Source: Desulfosoma caldarium
Lineage (GTDB): Bacteria > Desulfobacterota > Syntrophobacteria > Syntrophobacterales > DSM-9756
Assembly (NCBI RefSeq): GCF_003751385.1
Contig: NZ_RJVA01000013.1
Span: 409,900 to 473,899, forward strand
Direction of reading: 5' to 3'
DNA: 64,000 nt
Shown here: positions 45,755-53,710 of the stretch, piece after piece
Numbering within the stretch: the first letter of the stretch is position 1
Layout: each line of letters opens with the position of its first letter
Program-made: the position numbers and the translations under genes
Notes under the pieces: generated by a model
Database searches by the model: none
What the model saw: the letters and a program-made list of their open reading frames with translations, nothing else
Told to the model about the DNA's origin: nothing

Positions 45755-46155
45755 AAAAGCACGCCATATGGGGGATCGATGTCGCGATGAGCATGGCCCG
45801 TTCCAAGAGACCGGTTCCCAAACACATCATTGTGTGCCCGTTTTGTGAAATGGGGCAGCCCATTCCCACGGATTTTGATGCCATTCATCGATGCCAGTGC
45901 GGCGCCTGCTTCAAGGTGTGTGGGCACCACGCCATGGAAGACAGCATGTCCGACATCGCTGAAGAGCTGTGGGAAGAGGATGAACTGGACTTCATTCGAT
46001 CTGTGCCGATGGATTTCTGCAATGTGGTGGTGGAACGCGATTTCGACCGCCTGCTGGACCTCAAGCAGACGGCGGATCCCAATGAAATCTCCAGGTTCTG
46101 CAAATACGACGTGGGCTCGCCCCTGAGCCTGATTTGGGTGAAAAGGCTTTTCTGA
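45751..46155 (+). CDS. Cys-rich hypothetical protein
   Basis: A 134-residue protein. Its N-terminal half carries CPFC, then CQCGACFKVCGHH, a zinc- or Fe-S-like arrangement; the C-terminal half is acidic with single Cys residues. No known family. It starts by ATGA overlap with the zinc-knuckle gene and ends 6 bp before the radical SAM gene, so the three form one operon. Confidence 0.75.
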   Translation: MKKHAIWGIDVAMSMARSKRPVPKHIIVCPFCEMGQPIPTDFDAIHRCQCGACFKVCGHHAMEDSMSDIAEELWEEDELDFIRSVPMDFCNVVVERDFDRLLDLKQTADPNEISRFCKYDVGSPLSLIWVKRLF

Positions 46156-46161
46156 GGTCCC

Positions 46162-48072
46162 ATGCGGGTCGTTTTGGTGTCCATGCCTTGGGCTTTGGCC
46201 GATCGCCCATCCATTCAACTTGGCGCACTGAAGGCCTTTGTCACACAACAGTTTTCCAACCGCCTGCACGTCATGACGGCCCACCCTTACCTGTCGGTGG
46301 CAAGGGATTTGGGCCGTTGCCTTTACCAAAGAATTGCCCAACGCTCGTGGCTCGGCGAGGCCGTCTACGGGGCGTTGCTTTTTCCGGAACGTTTTGTGGC
46401 CTGCGAAAAGCTCTTTCAGAGACAATGGCGACGATTCAAAGCCGGCTTCGCGCCTAACTTTCAGCAGATTGTGCTGACGGTTCAACGGCTTCATGAAACC
46501 ATGCCTTTGTGGGCTCATCTGGAGCAAGCCCATGTGGTGGGATTCTCCGTCTGTTTTGCCCAGCTCACCTCATCCCTTTACCTGGCTCGAGCCGTCAAAA
46601 AACGGGTTCCCGCCGCCCACATTGTTTTCGGTGGCAGCTTGGTCAGCGGTTCCCTGGGAAAGTCCGTCATGGAACTTTTCCCATGGGTCGATTTCGTCAT
46701 CAGCGGCGAGGGAGAAAAGCCCCTGGTGCGACTGTTGTCGCGCCTTCTCGAAGCGCACGAAGGGAGATTGAACCATGGCGATTCCTGGAGTGCCGGAATT
46801 TATTATCGCCTGGAAAAGGACCAGGTGGGCGGCGGCGGATTGGACCAGATGACCAATCTCGAGGATCTTCCTCTTCCCGACTACGCCGACTTTTTCCAAG
46901 AAGCCGCCCTTCTTGAGGAGCGCACACCGATTTTTGCGCTGCCGGTGGAATCCAGCCGAGGCTGCTGGTGGCATAAGGTTCGAGAAGACAAGCCCAACCG
47001 CAGGGGTTGCCGATTTTGCAACCTGAATGTGCAATGGCGCGGCTATCGATCCAAAAAACCGGATCGGATTGCCATGGAACTGCAGACCTTGGCGCAAAGG
47101 CATGGATCTCTGCGCTTCGTTTTCGTCGACAATGCTTTAAATTCTGCAAGACTTCTGGAGACGGCGGCGAAGCTTCAGAGGACGGGCAAGGACTTTGACC
47201 TGTTTGGAGAGGTGCGCCTCCCTTTGAGCCGGGCACAGGTGAGGGCTTTGAGACGGGCGGGTTTTCAAAAAATCCAGGCGGGGGTCGAAGCCTTAAGCAA
47301 TGCCCTGCTGCGGCGGCTGGGCAAAGGCACGCGGCTCATCGACAATGTGGCCTGGATGCGCCACTGCGAAGAATTTGGGATCGAAAACCGATCCAACCTG
47401 CTCTTGGAATTTCCCGGCACCACCTCGGAGGAAGTGCAAGAGACGCTGGCGGTCCTACGCCTGATCACCATATTTCGGCCTCTTAAGGGCGTGAGCTTTT
47501 GGCTGGGGGAAGGCAGCCCTGTGGCCATGAACGCGACGGCCCATGGCCTTTGCGCCGTAGGCAATCATCCCTATTACGCGGCCCTTTTCCCCGAGAAGCT
47601 TTATCGACGGGGCCGTTTTCTTATTAAAACATACCGAGGCGATCGCTCCCATCAGCGCAGGCTGTGGCAGCCCGTGCGGCAACGCCTTGCGGCATGGCAA
47701 AAGGAAGACGCCGCCTTTCGCGCTCAAACGGGTGGCATGACACCCAGATTGGGTTACAGCGATGGTGGGGAATTTCTTCTCATTCGACGGCGGGATCAGG
47801 AGGGGCAGGTGAATGAAACCTTTCGCCTTTCCGGGCCGTCTCGAGACATCTACCTCAGCTGCCTTGATCCCGTGCCATTGGAAGATTTGCATTCGAAACA
47901 CGGAAGGTTTTCCAGCCGAAGCCTCGAAGGTTTTCTGCGCGACATGGTCGCCAAGGGGTTGGTTTTTGAGTCTCAAGGTTGGTTTTTGAGTCTGGCCGTG
48001 CGCGAGGGTGTCCAAAAATTTTTTATGGCAGGGGACGGGGCCGAGCCGTCGGTTCGAGATCGGGCTTCCTAA
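46162..48072 (+). CDS. B12-binding-type radical SAM protein, RiPP-maturation rSAM 1-like
   Basis: A 636-residue protein. The N-terminal Rossmann-like B12-binding region covers about residues 1-200 (HVVGFSVCFAQLTSSLYLARAV). The radical SAM core begins with the ESSRGCWW motif typical of the TIGR03975 family (RiPP maturation radical SAM C-methyltransferase). In that family the cluster motif is normally C-X7-C-X2-C; here it is C268-X14-C283-X2-C286, a 7-residue expansion. A C-terminal domain follows (about residues 500-636). Substrate unknown; no standard precursor peptide gene is seen, but two small Cys-rich genes precede it. Confidence 0.8.
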   Translation: MRVVLVSMPWALADRPSIQLGALKAFVTQQFSNRLHVMTAHPYLSVARDLGRCLYQRIAQRSWLGEAVYGALLFPERFVACEKLFQRQWRRFKAGFAPNFQQIVLTVQRLHETMPLWAHLEQAHVVGFSVCFAQLTSSLYLARAVKKRVPAAHIVFGGSLVSGSLGKSVMELFPWVDFVISGEGEKPLVRLLSRLLEAHEGRLNHGDSWSAGIYYRLEKDQVGGGGLDQMTNLEDLPLPDYADFFQEAALLEERTPIFALPVESSRGCWWHKVREDKPNRRGCRFCNLNVQWRGYRSKKPDRIAMELQTLAQRHGSLRFVFVDNALNSARLLETAAKLQRTGKDFDLFGEVRLPLSRAQVRALRRAGFQKIQAGVEALSNALLRRLGKGTRLIDNVAWMRHCEEFGIENRSNLLLEFPGTTSEEVQETLAVLRLITIFRPLKGVSFWLGEGSPVAMNATAHGLCAVGNHPYYAALFPEKLYRRGRFLIKTYRGDRSHQRRLWQPVRQRLAAWQKEDAAFRAQTGGMTPRLGYSDGGEFLLIRRRDQEGQVNETFRLSGPSRDIYLSCLDPVPLEDLHSKHGRFSSRSLEGFLRDMVAKGLVFESQGWFLSLAVREGVQKFFMAGDGAEPSVRDRAS

Positions 48073-48515
48073 GGTTCCTGACGGCATGGGGCCCTTTCGT
48101 GGGCATGCTTTGAAAAGGATTGGATCTTCGGTCGTTCGAAAAGGCTCGATCCAGAGCAGGACGGTGCCCCATCGATGCAACACGCTTGCAGGCATTTCTT
48201 TCAACAAAAAGCGTTTTCAGACACATGGCCTGATCTGGATTGGACTTCCGGCTTGACTCGCGTAGGTTGATTGTTTAGTCTGACGTTCATGAAGAACAGG
48301 AAGTTTTCACGAAGGCCCGCAAGATAAAAGGTATTCATGAGCAGAACACCGCAGCGGGAAAAGATTGAGGCATCCATTGACTGAAGTTGGGAGGGTTTCC
48401 AGGCCGCGGCGCCTTGGAAGGTAGAGGGATGGTGGAAGGACATTGATGAATCCACCGAGAGGTAGATTGTGGAACGCAATCTTTGATGATTTTTAAAAAA
48501 AGAAAGGAGCGGTGT
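48073..48515. other. Intergenic region with possible promoter for the VWA-OmpA gene
   Basis: About 440 bp without a convincing reading frame. TTGACT at 48253-48258 and TAGTCT at 48276-48281 (17-bp spacer) could be a promoter; it would give a leader of about 230 nt before 48516. Confidence 0.4.
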
Positions 48516-49544
48516 ATGGAGAGAAGGAAAAAATGGGTTGTTTTGTTGGCGGTGTTTCTTATGGGAGGGTTTCTGAGCGGACCGGTGGAGGCCCAAACCA
48601 AGCTCATACCCAAGATTGACAACTTTATTCTCTTTCCGGATCAATCGGGTTCTATGTACATGACCCACGCCAAGCTGGGCAAGGTCAAGATGGCCCTGGC
48701 CAAGGAAGTCATGTTCAAAATGAACGATGAGATTCCCGAACTGGGCTATCAGGGCGCCCTGGACCTTTTTGCGCCGTGGCAGAAAATTGCCGATCCTGCC
48801 GTCTACAAAAGGAACACCTTTGGAGAAGCCATTGCGAAGATTAAGAACGAACAGGCTATATTTGGCCGTCTGACGCCCATGGGCCCGGGAATTAGTTCCC
48901 TGGACACAGTCCTTTCCGGCTTGAGCGGCAAGACTGGGATTATTATTGTTTCCGACGGCGCGGCCAACCAGGGGCCCGACCCCGTAGCGGCCGCACAGGC
49001 GATTCACAGCAAATATCCTCAGGTGTGTTTTCATGTCATCAGCTTTGCGGAAGAGCCCAAAGGGGCTGAGATTTTGAAAAAGATTAGCGGCATTGGGGGC
49101 TGTGGTGTGCACGCGGAAGGTGCCACCCTTCTAGCCGATTCGGCGGCACTGAAGCAGTTTGTCAAAGATGTTTTCTACACCGCCGCCGTTGAAACTAAAA
49201 AAGAAGAAGTCATCATTTTGCGGGGTATCAACTTCGATTTCGATAAATCAGACATCAAGCCCGAATGGAAGCCCGTGCTTGACGAAGGCGCCGAAGTGCT
49301 TGTCAAGAACCCCAACATCAACATCATCATCGAAGGGCACACCTGCTCTATCGGCACCGAGGCCTACAATCAGAAGCTTTCCGAACGCCGGGCTCAGTCG
49401 GTCTTCGAGTACTTCGTCTCCAAGGGGATCAGTCCTTCTCGCATGAAGACCGTCGGATATGGTGAGTCCAAGCCTAAGGCGGACAACGCCACGGAAGAAG
49501 GCCGCCGCATCAACCGTCGTGTGGAAATCAAAGTGGTGAAATAA
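48516..49544 (+). CDS. Exported VWA domain protein with C-terminal OmpA domain
   Basis: A 342-residue envelope protein. The signal peptide (residues 1-27) ends in VEAQ. A von Willebrand A domain has the MIDAS motif D42-x-S44-x-S46 (PDQSGSM). The C-terminal OmpA-like peptidoglycan-binding domain shows NFDFDKSDIKP and LSERRAQSV. In GHTCSIG a Cys replaces the usual Asp of GHTD, which contacts diaminopimelate in classical members. AAAGGAGC precedes the ATG, and a terminator follows. Confidence 0.88.
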   Translation: MERRKKWVVLLAVFLMGGFLSGPVEAQTKLIPKIDNFILFPDQSGSMYMTHAKLGKVKMALAKEVMFKMNDEIPELGYQGALDLFAPWQKIADPAVYKRNTFGEAIAKIKNEQAIFGRLTPMGPGISSLDTVLSGLSGKTGIIIVSDGAANQGPDPVAAAQAIHSKYPQVCFHVISFAEEPKGAEILKKISGIGGCGVHAEGATLLADSAALKQFVKDVFYTAAVETKKEEVIILRGINFDFDKSDIKPEWKPVLDEGAEVLVKNPNINIIIEGHTCSIGTEAYNQKLSERRAQSVFEYFVSKGISPSRMKTVGYGESKPKADNATEEGRRINRRVEIKVVK

Positions 49545-49565
49545 CCGACACCACGCAGCCGCATG

Positions 49566-49601
49566 GAGGCTGGGCCACAGTGTGAGCCCGGCCTCTTTTT
49601 T
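49566..49601 (+). terminator. Intrinsic terminator of the VWA-OmpA gene
   Basis: A 10-bp stem (GAGGCTGGGC with GCCCGGCCTC, one T-G wobble), about 10-nt loop and six T, 21 bp after the stop. Confidence 0.88.
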
Positions 49602-49616
49602 GGGGAAAAAGCTGCC

Positions 49617-50036
49617 ATGTGGGAAAAGAGTGTTCTTGGCATGGTTGCCGTCGTGTTTGTGTGCCTCTTGGGTTTTTCTTGTGCCCTAGCCACCGACGAA
49701 AAAGAAGCCGCTCAGCTTTTCGAATCCTTTCAGTCGGAATGGATGAAAAAGCTTTCCCAAAATGGCCTGTACGGACAGAAAACAATATCTTTTCAAGAAA
49801 TTAAGGGCCAAAAGAAAGTGGTGGCTCGATACTCGGAGTTGGGAACGATCACGGAATCCCGCGTGAAAAGAACCGAATCCAAGGAATGTCCCTTTGTGGG
49901 GGTTTTGACCTACGAGGAGAGGATTTGTGAGAGTGACGGGCCGAGTGGAGCCGACGCGGCGAAGGGGCCTTTTTCCTGCTGGACACGAACCGTTACGGAA
50001 GTTTTTCGTTTTGCCAACGGCAAGTGGGTTTATTGA
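49617..50036 (+). CDS. Secreted hypothetical protein
   Basis: A 139-residue protein with a clear signal peptide (residues 1-26, LGMVAVVFVCLLGFSCALA). The mature part has four cysteines in the C-terminal half (CPF, CES, CWTR). No family recognised. It starts 15 bp after the terminator and stops 11 bp before the ABC-F gene. Confidence 0.7.
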   Translation: MWEKSVLGMVAVVFVCLLGFSCALATDEKEAAQLFESFQSEWMKKLSQNGLYGQKTISFQEIKGQKKVVARYSELGTITESRVKRTESKECPFVGVLTYEERICESDGPSGADAAKGPFSCWTRTVTEVFRFANGKWVY

Positions 50037-50047
50037 GGTGATCCTGA

Positions 50048-52042
50048 TTGATTGCGGTCCAAAACGTCAGTAAGTTTCTTGGCAACAAAGAGCTTTTTCG
50101 TCATGTTTCCTTTCATATTCATCCCGGCGACCGCATCGGGGTTGTCGGGCCCAACGGAGCCGGCAAGACCACGCTCTTTCGCGTTCTCTTGGGGGAGACG
50201 GATCCTGACCAGGGCGCGGTGAGCCGCGCCAAGAATCTATCCTTGGGTTATCTTCCGCAACAGTGGTCTCCGCCCCAAGGTCTTACCGTTTTGGCCCACA
50301 CGCAGGCCGCCTGTTCAGAACTGTTTCAATGGCGCCGTGAAATGGACGCGTTGGAATCGGCCATGGCTGAGGCCGACACGCCTGAAGAGGCGCAGATGCT
50401 GGCCGAACGGCACGCTGCGCTGCAGAGCCGGCTTGAGCATCTTGGCCCCTACGACTTGGAGGCGCGGGCGCAAAGGATTCTAGTGGGTCTTGGCTTTTGT
50501 TCGAATGATTTTCATAAACCTGTGGCGTCGTTAAGCGGCGGGTGGGCTATGCGCGTGGAACTGGCCCGCTTGCTTCTTCTCGAACCGGACGTCTTGTTTT
50601 TGGATGAACCCACTAATCATCTCGATCTGGAATCCATTCTTTGGCTGGAAGCCTATCTTCAGGAAACTCGCTCGGCCGTCTTGGTCGTCTCCCATGATCG
50701 ATTCTTCTTGAACAGGGTGGTTCGAAAGATTCTGGAGCTGGAAAATGGCCGTGTGGAAATGTATCAGGGAAACTTTGACGTCTATGTGAAAGAAAAGGCG
50801 TTGCGCCGCCGAATTCTTGAAGCGGCTAAGGAAAACCAGGACGCTCGCATACGGCATATTGAGAATTTTATTGCGCGAAACCGCGTGCGCAAGGATCGAG
50901 CCCGTCAAGTTCAGAGCCGACTCAAAATGCTGGAAAAGATAGAACGTCTAGAAGCCCCTGGGGTTCAGGAAACGGTCCGCTTTAAGTTTCCAGAACCTGA
51001 GCGATGCGGCCGACGGGTGTTGGAACTTGTGGGCGTGCGCAAGGTTTTCGGGAACCACCTAGTTTATGACGGAGTGGACCTAGTGGTGGAACGTGGCGAT
51101 CGCATCGCTCTGCTGGGGCCCAACGGTGCGGGAAAGAGCACTCTGTTGAAGATGCTTGCCGGCAAGGAACCCGTCACCGAAGGGGAGGTTCGGCGGGGTC
51201 ACAACGTGAAGGTGGGCTACTACGCCCAGCACCTCTGGGAGGAACTGAAGGCGGAAAATACCGTCTTAGAGGAAGTTCTTTCCATATCCGGCGCCTTGAC
51301 CCTCACCTCCGTAAGAACTTTGCTCGGCGCATTCCTCTTTAAGGGAGACGATGTGGAAAAGAAGGTGGGGGTGCTGAGCGGCGGCGAAAAGGCCCGGTTG
51401 AGCCTCTGCAAACTCCTGGTTCAGGCCCCCAACGTTCTACTGCTGGACGAGCCGACCAACCATTTGGATATTCCGGGTCGGCAGGTGCTGGAGGACGCTT
51501 TGACGGCGTATGCGGGCACGGTCTGCTTCGTAAGTCACGACCGGCACTTCATCAATGCTTTGGCAAACAAGTTCGTGGTGGTGCACCGAAACCGGCTGGA
51601 CCTTTTGCCGGGCAACGCCGACGACTACGAGCGCGTGTGGAAGAGAGGCATCCAAGGCGAAGAAAACGACGGCGTGCCTTCATACCCGACGCCTCTTGCG
51701 GAGCCTGAAGGGATTGTCAAATCAAAGTTAAAGATCAAGGAGCGAAAAAGATGGGAGGCGAAGCGCCGCAATGCTTTGTATCGACAGAAGAAACCTCTGC
51801 AGGATCGCCTCACGGCGCTGGAAAAGGACCTGGATCGTCTCCATGAGGAGCGGGACCGTTTGAGCGCCGTTTTAGCGGACCCCGCCACCTACCATGGCAC
51901 GAACGATGTGGCGGCGCTGCAGCGGCGCTATCGGCAGTGTGAGGAGGAGATTTCACGGGTGACGGCGCAGTGGGAAGAGACAGCTTTGGCTCTGGAGTGC
52001 TTGGAAAGACAATTTGCACAAGATAATAAAAGCATTGGGTAA
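50048..52042 (+). CDS. ABC-F family ATPase (Uup/ABCF3-type)
   Basis: A 664-residue soluble tandem ABC ATPase without membrane segments, acting on ribosomes. Walker A motifs are GPNGAGKTTL and GPNGAGKSTL; signatures are LSGGWAMRVEL and LSGGEKARLSL; both Walker B lines end DEPTNHLD. The linker between domains and a C-terminal coiled coil (about residues 560-660) match Uup/YheS-like proteins. The start is TTG 50048 with GAGGTG 7 nt upstream. A translation-quality or antibiotic-protection role cannot be told apart. Confidence 0.92.
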   Translation: MIAVQNVSKFLGNKELFRHVSFHIHPGDRIGVVGPNGAGKTTLFRVLLGETDPDQGAVSRAKNLSLGYLPQQWSPPQGLTVLAHTQAACSELFQWRREMDALESAMAEADTPEEAQMLAERHAALQSRLEHLGPYDLEARAQRILVGLGFCSNDFHKPVASLSGGWAMRVELARLLLLEPDVLFLDEPTNHLDLESILWLEAYLQETRSAVLVVSHDRFFLNRVVRKILELENGRVEMYQGNFDVYVKEKALRRRILEAAKENQDARIRHIENFIARNRVRKDRARQVQSRLKMLEKIERLEAPGVQETVRFKFPEPERCGRRVLELVGVRKVFGNHLVYDGVDLVVERGDRIALLGPNGAGKSTLLKMLAGKEPVTEGEVRRGHNVKVGYYAQHLWEELKAENTVLEEVLSISGALTLTSVRTLLGAFLFKGDDVEKKVGVLSGGEKARLSLCKLLVQAPNVLLLDEPTNHLDIPGRQVLEDALTAYAGTVCFVSHDRHFINALANKFVVVHRNRLDLLPGNADDYERVWKRGIQGEENDGVPSYPTPLAEPEGIVKSKLKIKERKRWEAKRRNALYRQKKPLQDRLTALEKDLDRLHEERDRLSAVLADPATYHGTNDVAALQRRYRQCEEEISRVTAQWEETALALECLERQFAQDNKSIG

Positions 52043-52108
52043 CCAACGGGCCAAGGCCTTGCAGATCCTGGGAAGCGAGAGTCCCAGGGGAAAAAGAGGA
52101 GGATGACA

Positions 52109-52513
52109 ATGAAGGTGTTGAGTCTTGGTGTGGCGGCAATGCTTTTGGTCATGTCCACGGTTGGGTGTGTGCCGGGACCCACCACGCAACAGCATTTGGA
52201 ATCGGCCACATGGCTCGGCGTGGTTGGTGCCGGCGTGGGCGCCCTCATCGACAACAAAAATCGGTGGCGTGGAGCGGTGATTGGAGGAGCCATCGGTTCC
52301 TTGGCCGGATACGGCATAGCGGAAGTGTCTCAGCGGGCGGCGGAGGAGGCGGCTCGGCGACGGCAGACCGTGACCTACCACAATCCCAGCACCAACGAGT
52401 GGGTGCAGGCCGATCCCGTGAGCTATCAAGGGCAAACAGCCACGGTGCGCACACGTACCTATCAGGGAAACCAAATGACTAACGAGCGCTACCTGACCGT
52501 TCCGGCATATTGA
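52109..52513 (+). CDS. Glycine-zipper outer-membrane lipoprotein
   Basis: A 134-residue lipoprotein. A lipobox-like MSTVGC follows the hydrophobic N-terminus. The middle holds a glycine zipper (VVGAGVGALIDNK ... AVIGGAIGSLAGYGIAEV), typical of small outer-membrane lipoproteins. The C-terminal third is polar. GAGGAGG lies 6 nt before ATG 52109; ATG 52103 is too close to it. Confidence 0.82.
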   Translation: MKVLSLGVAAMLLVMSTVGCVPGPTTQQHLESATWLGVVGAGVGALIDNKNRWRGAVIGGAIGSLAGYGIAEVSQRAAEEAARRRQTVTYHNPSTNEWVQADPVSYQGQTATVRTRTYQGNQMTNERYLTVPAY

Positions 52514-52560
52514 CAACCTGAAAAGGCTTTTCGAGGTGCAGCTCCGGTGGCCGAAACGAT

Positions 52561-52839
52561 TTATGTGCGGGGATTGGGAGGCGTCGCCGCGCCTACCGCC
52601 AGCCCTTGAATACGTTTCAAGTGGGCTTCCAGCACGGCGTTTCCTGGATGGATCTTCAGGGCTTGTTGCAGCGTGGCTATCGCCGTGGAAAAATCCCGGC
52701 GCACTTCATAGAGACGTGCGAGGACCAGCCATGCGCCCGGATCAAGCCCTCTTTTTCGAAGGCGCCTTCGTACCAAAAAGATGGCCAGGCGACTGCCGTA
52801 GTCGTAATACAGCTGCTTTGGGTAATCTAGAATGCTCAT
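52561..52839 (-). CDS. Small TPR protein
   Basis: A 92-residue protein. One clear tetratricopeptide unit (AWLVLARLYEVRRDFSTAIATL) runs into a second (QQALKIHPGNAVLEAHLKRIQ). A basic, hydrophobic N-terminus (LAIFLVRRRLRKRG) may contact membrane or nucleic acid. It starts by ATGA overlap with the HolC-like gene, the last of the dnaE operon. Confidence 0.75.
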   Translation of the reverse strand: MSILDYPKQLYYDYGSRLAIFLVRRRLRKRGLDPGAWLVLARLYEVRRDFSTAIATLQQALKIHPGNAVLEAHLKRIQGLAVGAATPPNPRT

Positions 52840-53318
52840 GGAGAAAGACTCCTTCCTGTCGTGGATCGACCGGTTCGAGCGAGTGAAGCCATGGGTACAT
52901 GCCGAACGACCATACCTCGACTTTTAGCCTTCGCCCACAATCGTCGACTGGCTTCTCGCTTGTTGGGATCATCCATGGGAACAAAGTGCACAATGATTTC
53001 AAAGGCGGTGCACGCCTCCAGGTCGGGTGTGTCGTCGCACACCAGCGCCCCGCAGCGCCCTCGCCCCGACAAGTCCAAGCCGATAAGAACCGGTTCCATG
53101 GCCATGCTCGCCTTTTCGGCGTGTGTCACAATGCGGTGAGGGATAAAACTTGGCTTAGAAAAACTCCACAAAAGTCCGTCCAATTGTTGCGCGGAAACGG
53201 TCGATCCCGTAAAGATGAACACGCGGTGACCTTCATCCACCAGGCGTTCGACCCATCGACACAGGTCCCGACGTTGTTCCTTAATGGACGTTTCAACGAA
53301 AAACATCTGCGGCGTCAT
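52836..53318 (-). CDS. holC: DNA polymerase III chi subunit (HolC-like)
   Basis: About 160 residues. FVETSIKEQRRDLCRWVERLVDEG, FTGSTVSAQQLDGLLWSF and SFIPHRI follow the HolC pattern. Chi links the clamp loader to SSB. It lies just downstream of dnaE and Mth938 genes, a sensible place for a replisome subunit. ATG 53318 is used; TTG 53336 is in frame. Confidence 0.78.
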   Translation of the reverse strand: MTPQMFFVETSIKEQRRDLCRWVERLVDEGHRVFIFTGSTVSAQQLDGLLWSFSKPSFIPHRIVTHAEKASMAMEPVLIGLDLSGRGRCGALVCDDTPDLEACTAFEIIVHFVPMDDPNKREASRRLWAKAKSRGMVVRHVPMASLARTGRSTTGRSLSP

Positions 53319-53329
53319 GGAAAACCGGC

Positions 53330-53671
53330 TCAACACGTCAAATGAAAGGCTGCGGCCACCTTTTTTCCGGCCTTGACCAGATCGTTGAAAATTCGAACCG
53401 CCTCTTGCGTGGGCTCATCAATCAGCTCAATCCCCTTGTCCTGGCAGGCTCGACGCACCTCATCGGACGGTTTCATCAAGCCCGGACTTCCACGGCCGAT
53501 TACCAGCACCGAGGGTTGGGCTTTCAAAAGGTCCAGAATGTCTTCCACATAGACCTTGTGCCCTTCTTTGCGCCACCAGTTGGGAATAACCTGTGGTCCG
53601 ATAATCTTCAAATCGGCTTGGTACGTCGTGCCTCCAATATCCATGGACCCAAAACGGTACCCATCGATCAT
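53330..53671 (-). CDS. Mth938-like/DUF498 domain protein
   Basis: A 113-residue protein of the Mth938 family (PF04430; NDUFAF3 in mitochondria). FGSMDIGGTTYQADLKIIG and VLVIGRGSPG are family motifs. Bacterial function is unknown, although the eukaryotic relative helps assemble complex I. GGAGGG precedes ATG 53671. It lies between dnaE and holC. Confidence 0.82.
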   Translation of the reverse strand: MIDGYRFGSMDIGGTTYQADLKIIGPQVIPNWWRKEGHKVYVEDILDLLKAQPSVLVIGRGSPGLMKPSDEVRRACQDKGIELIDEPTQEAVRIFNDLVKAGKKVAAAFHLTC

Positions 53672-53710
53672 CGCTGCCCTCCACACGTGCGATGCATTGT
53701 GAACACACTT

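Noticed and set aside
47957..47993. 17-bp direct repeat (period 20) near the end of the radical SAM gene
   Set aside because: It looks like a frame-shifting duplication, but both copies translate to sensible family-like residues in the current frame, so no damage is evident.
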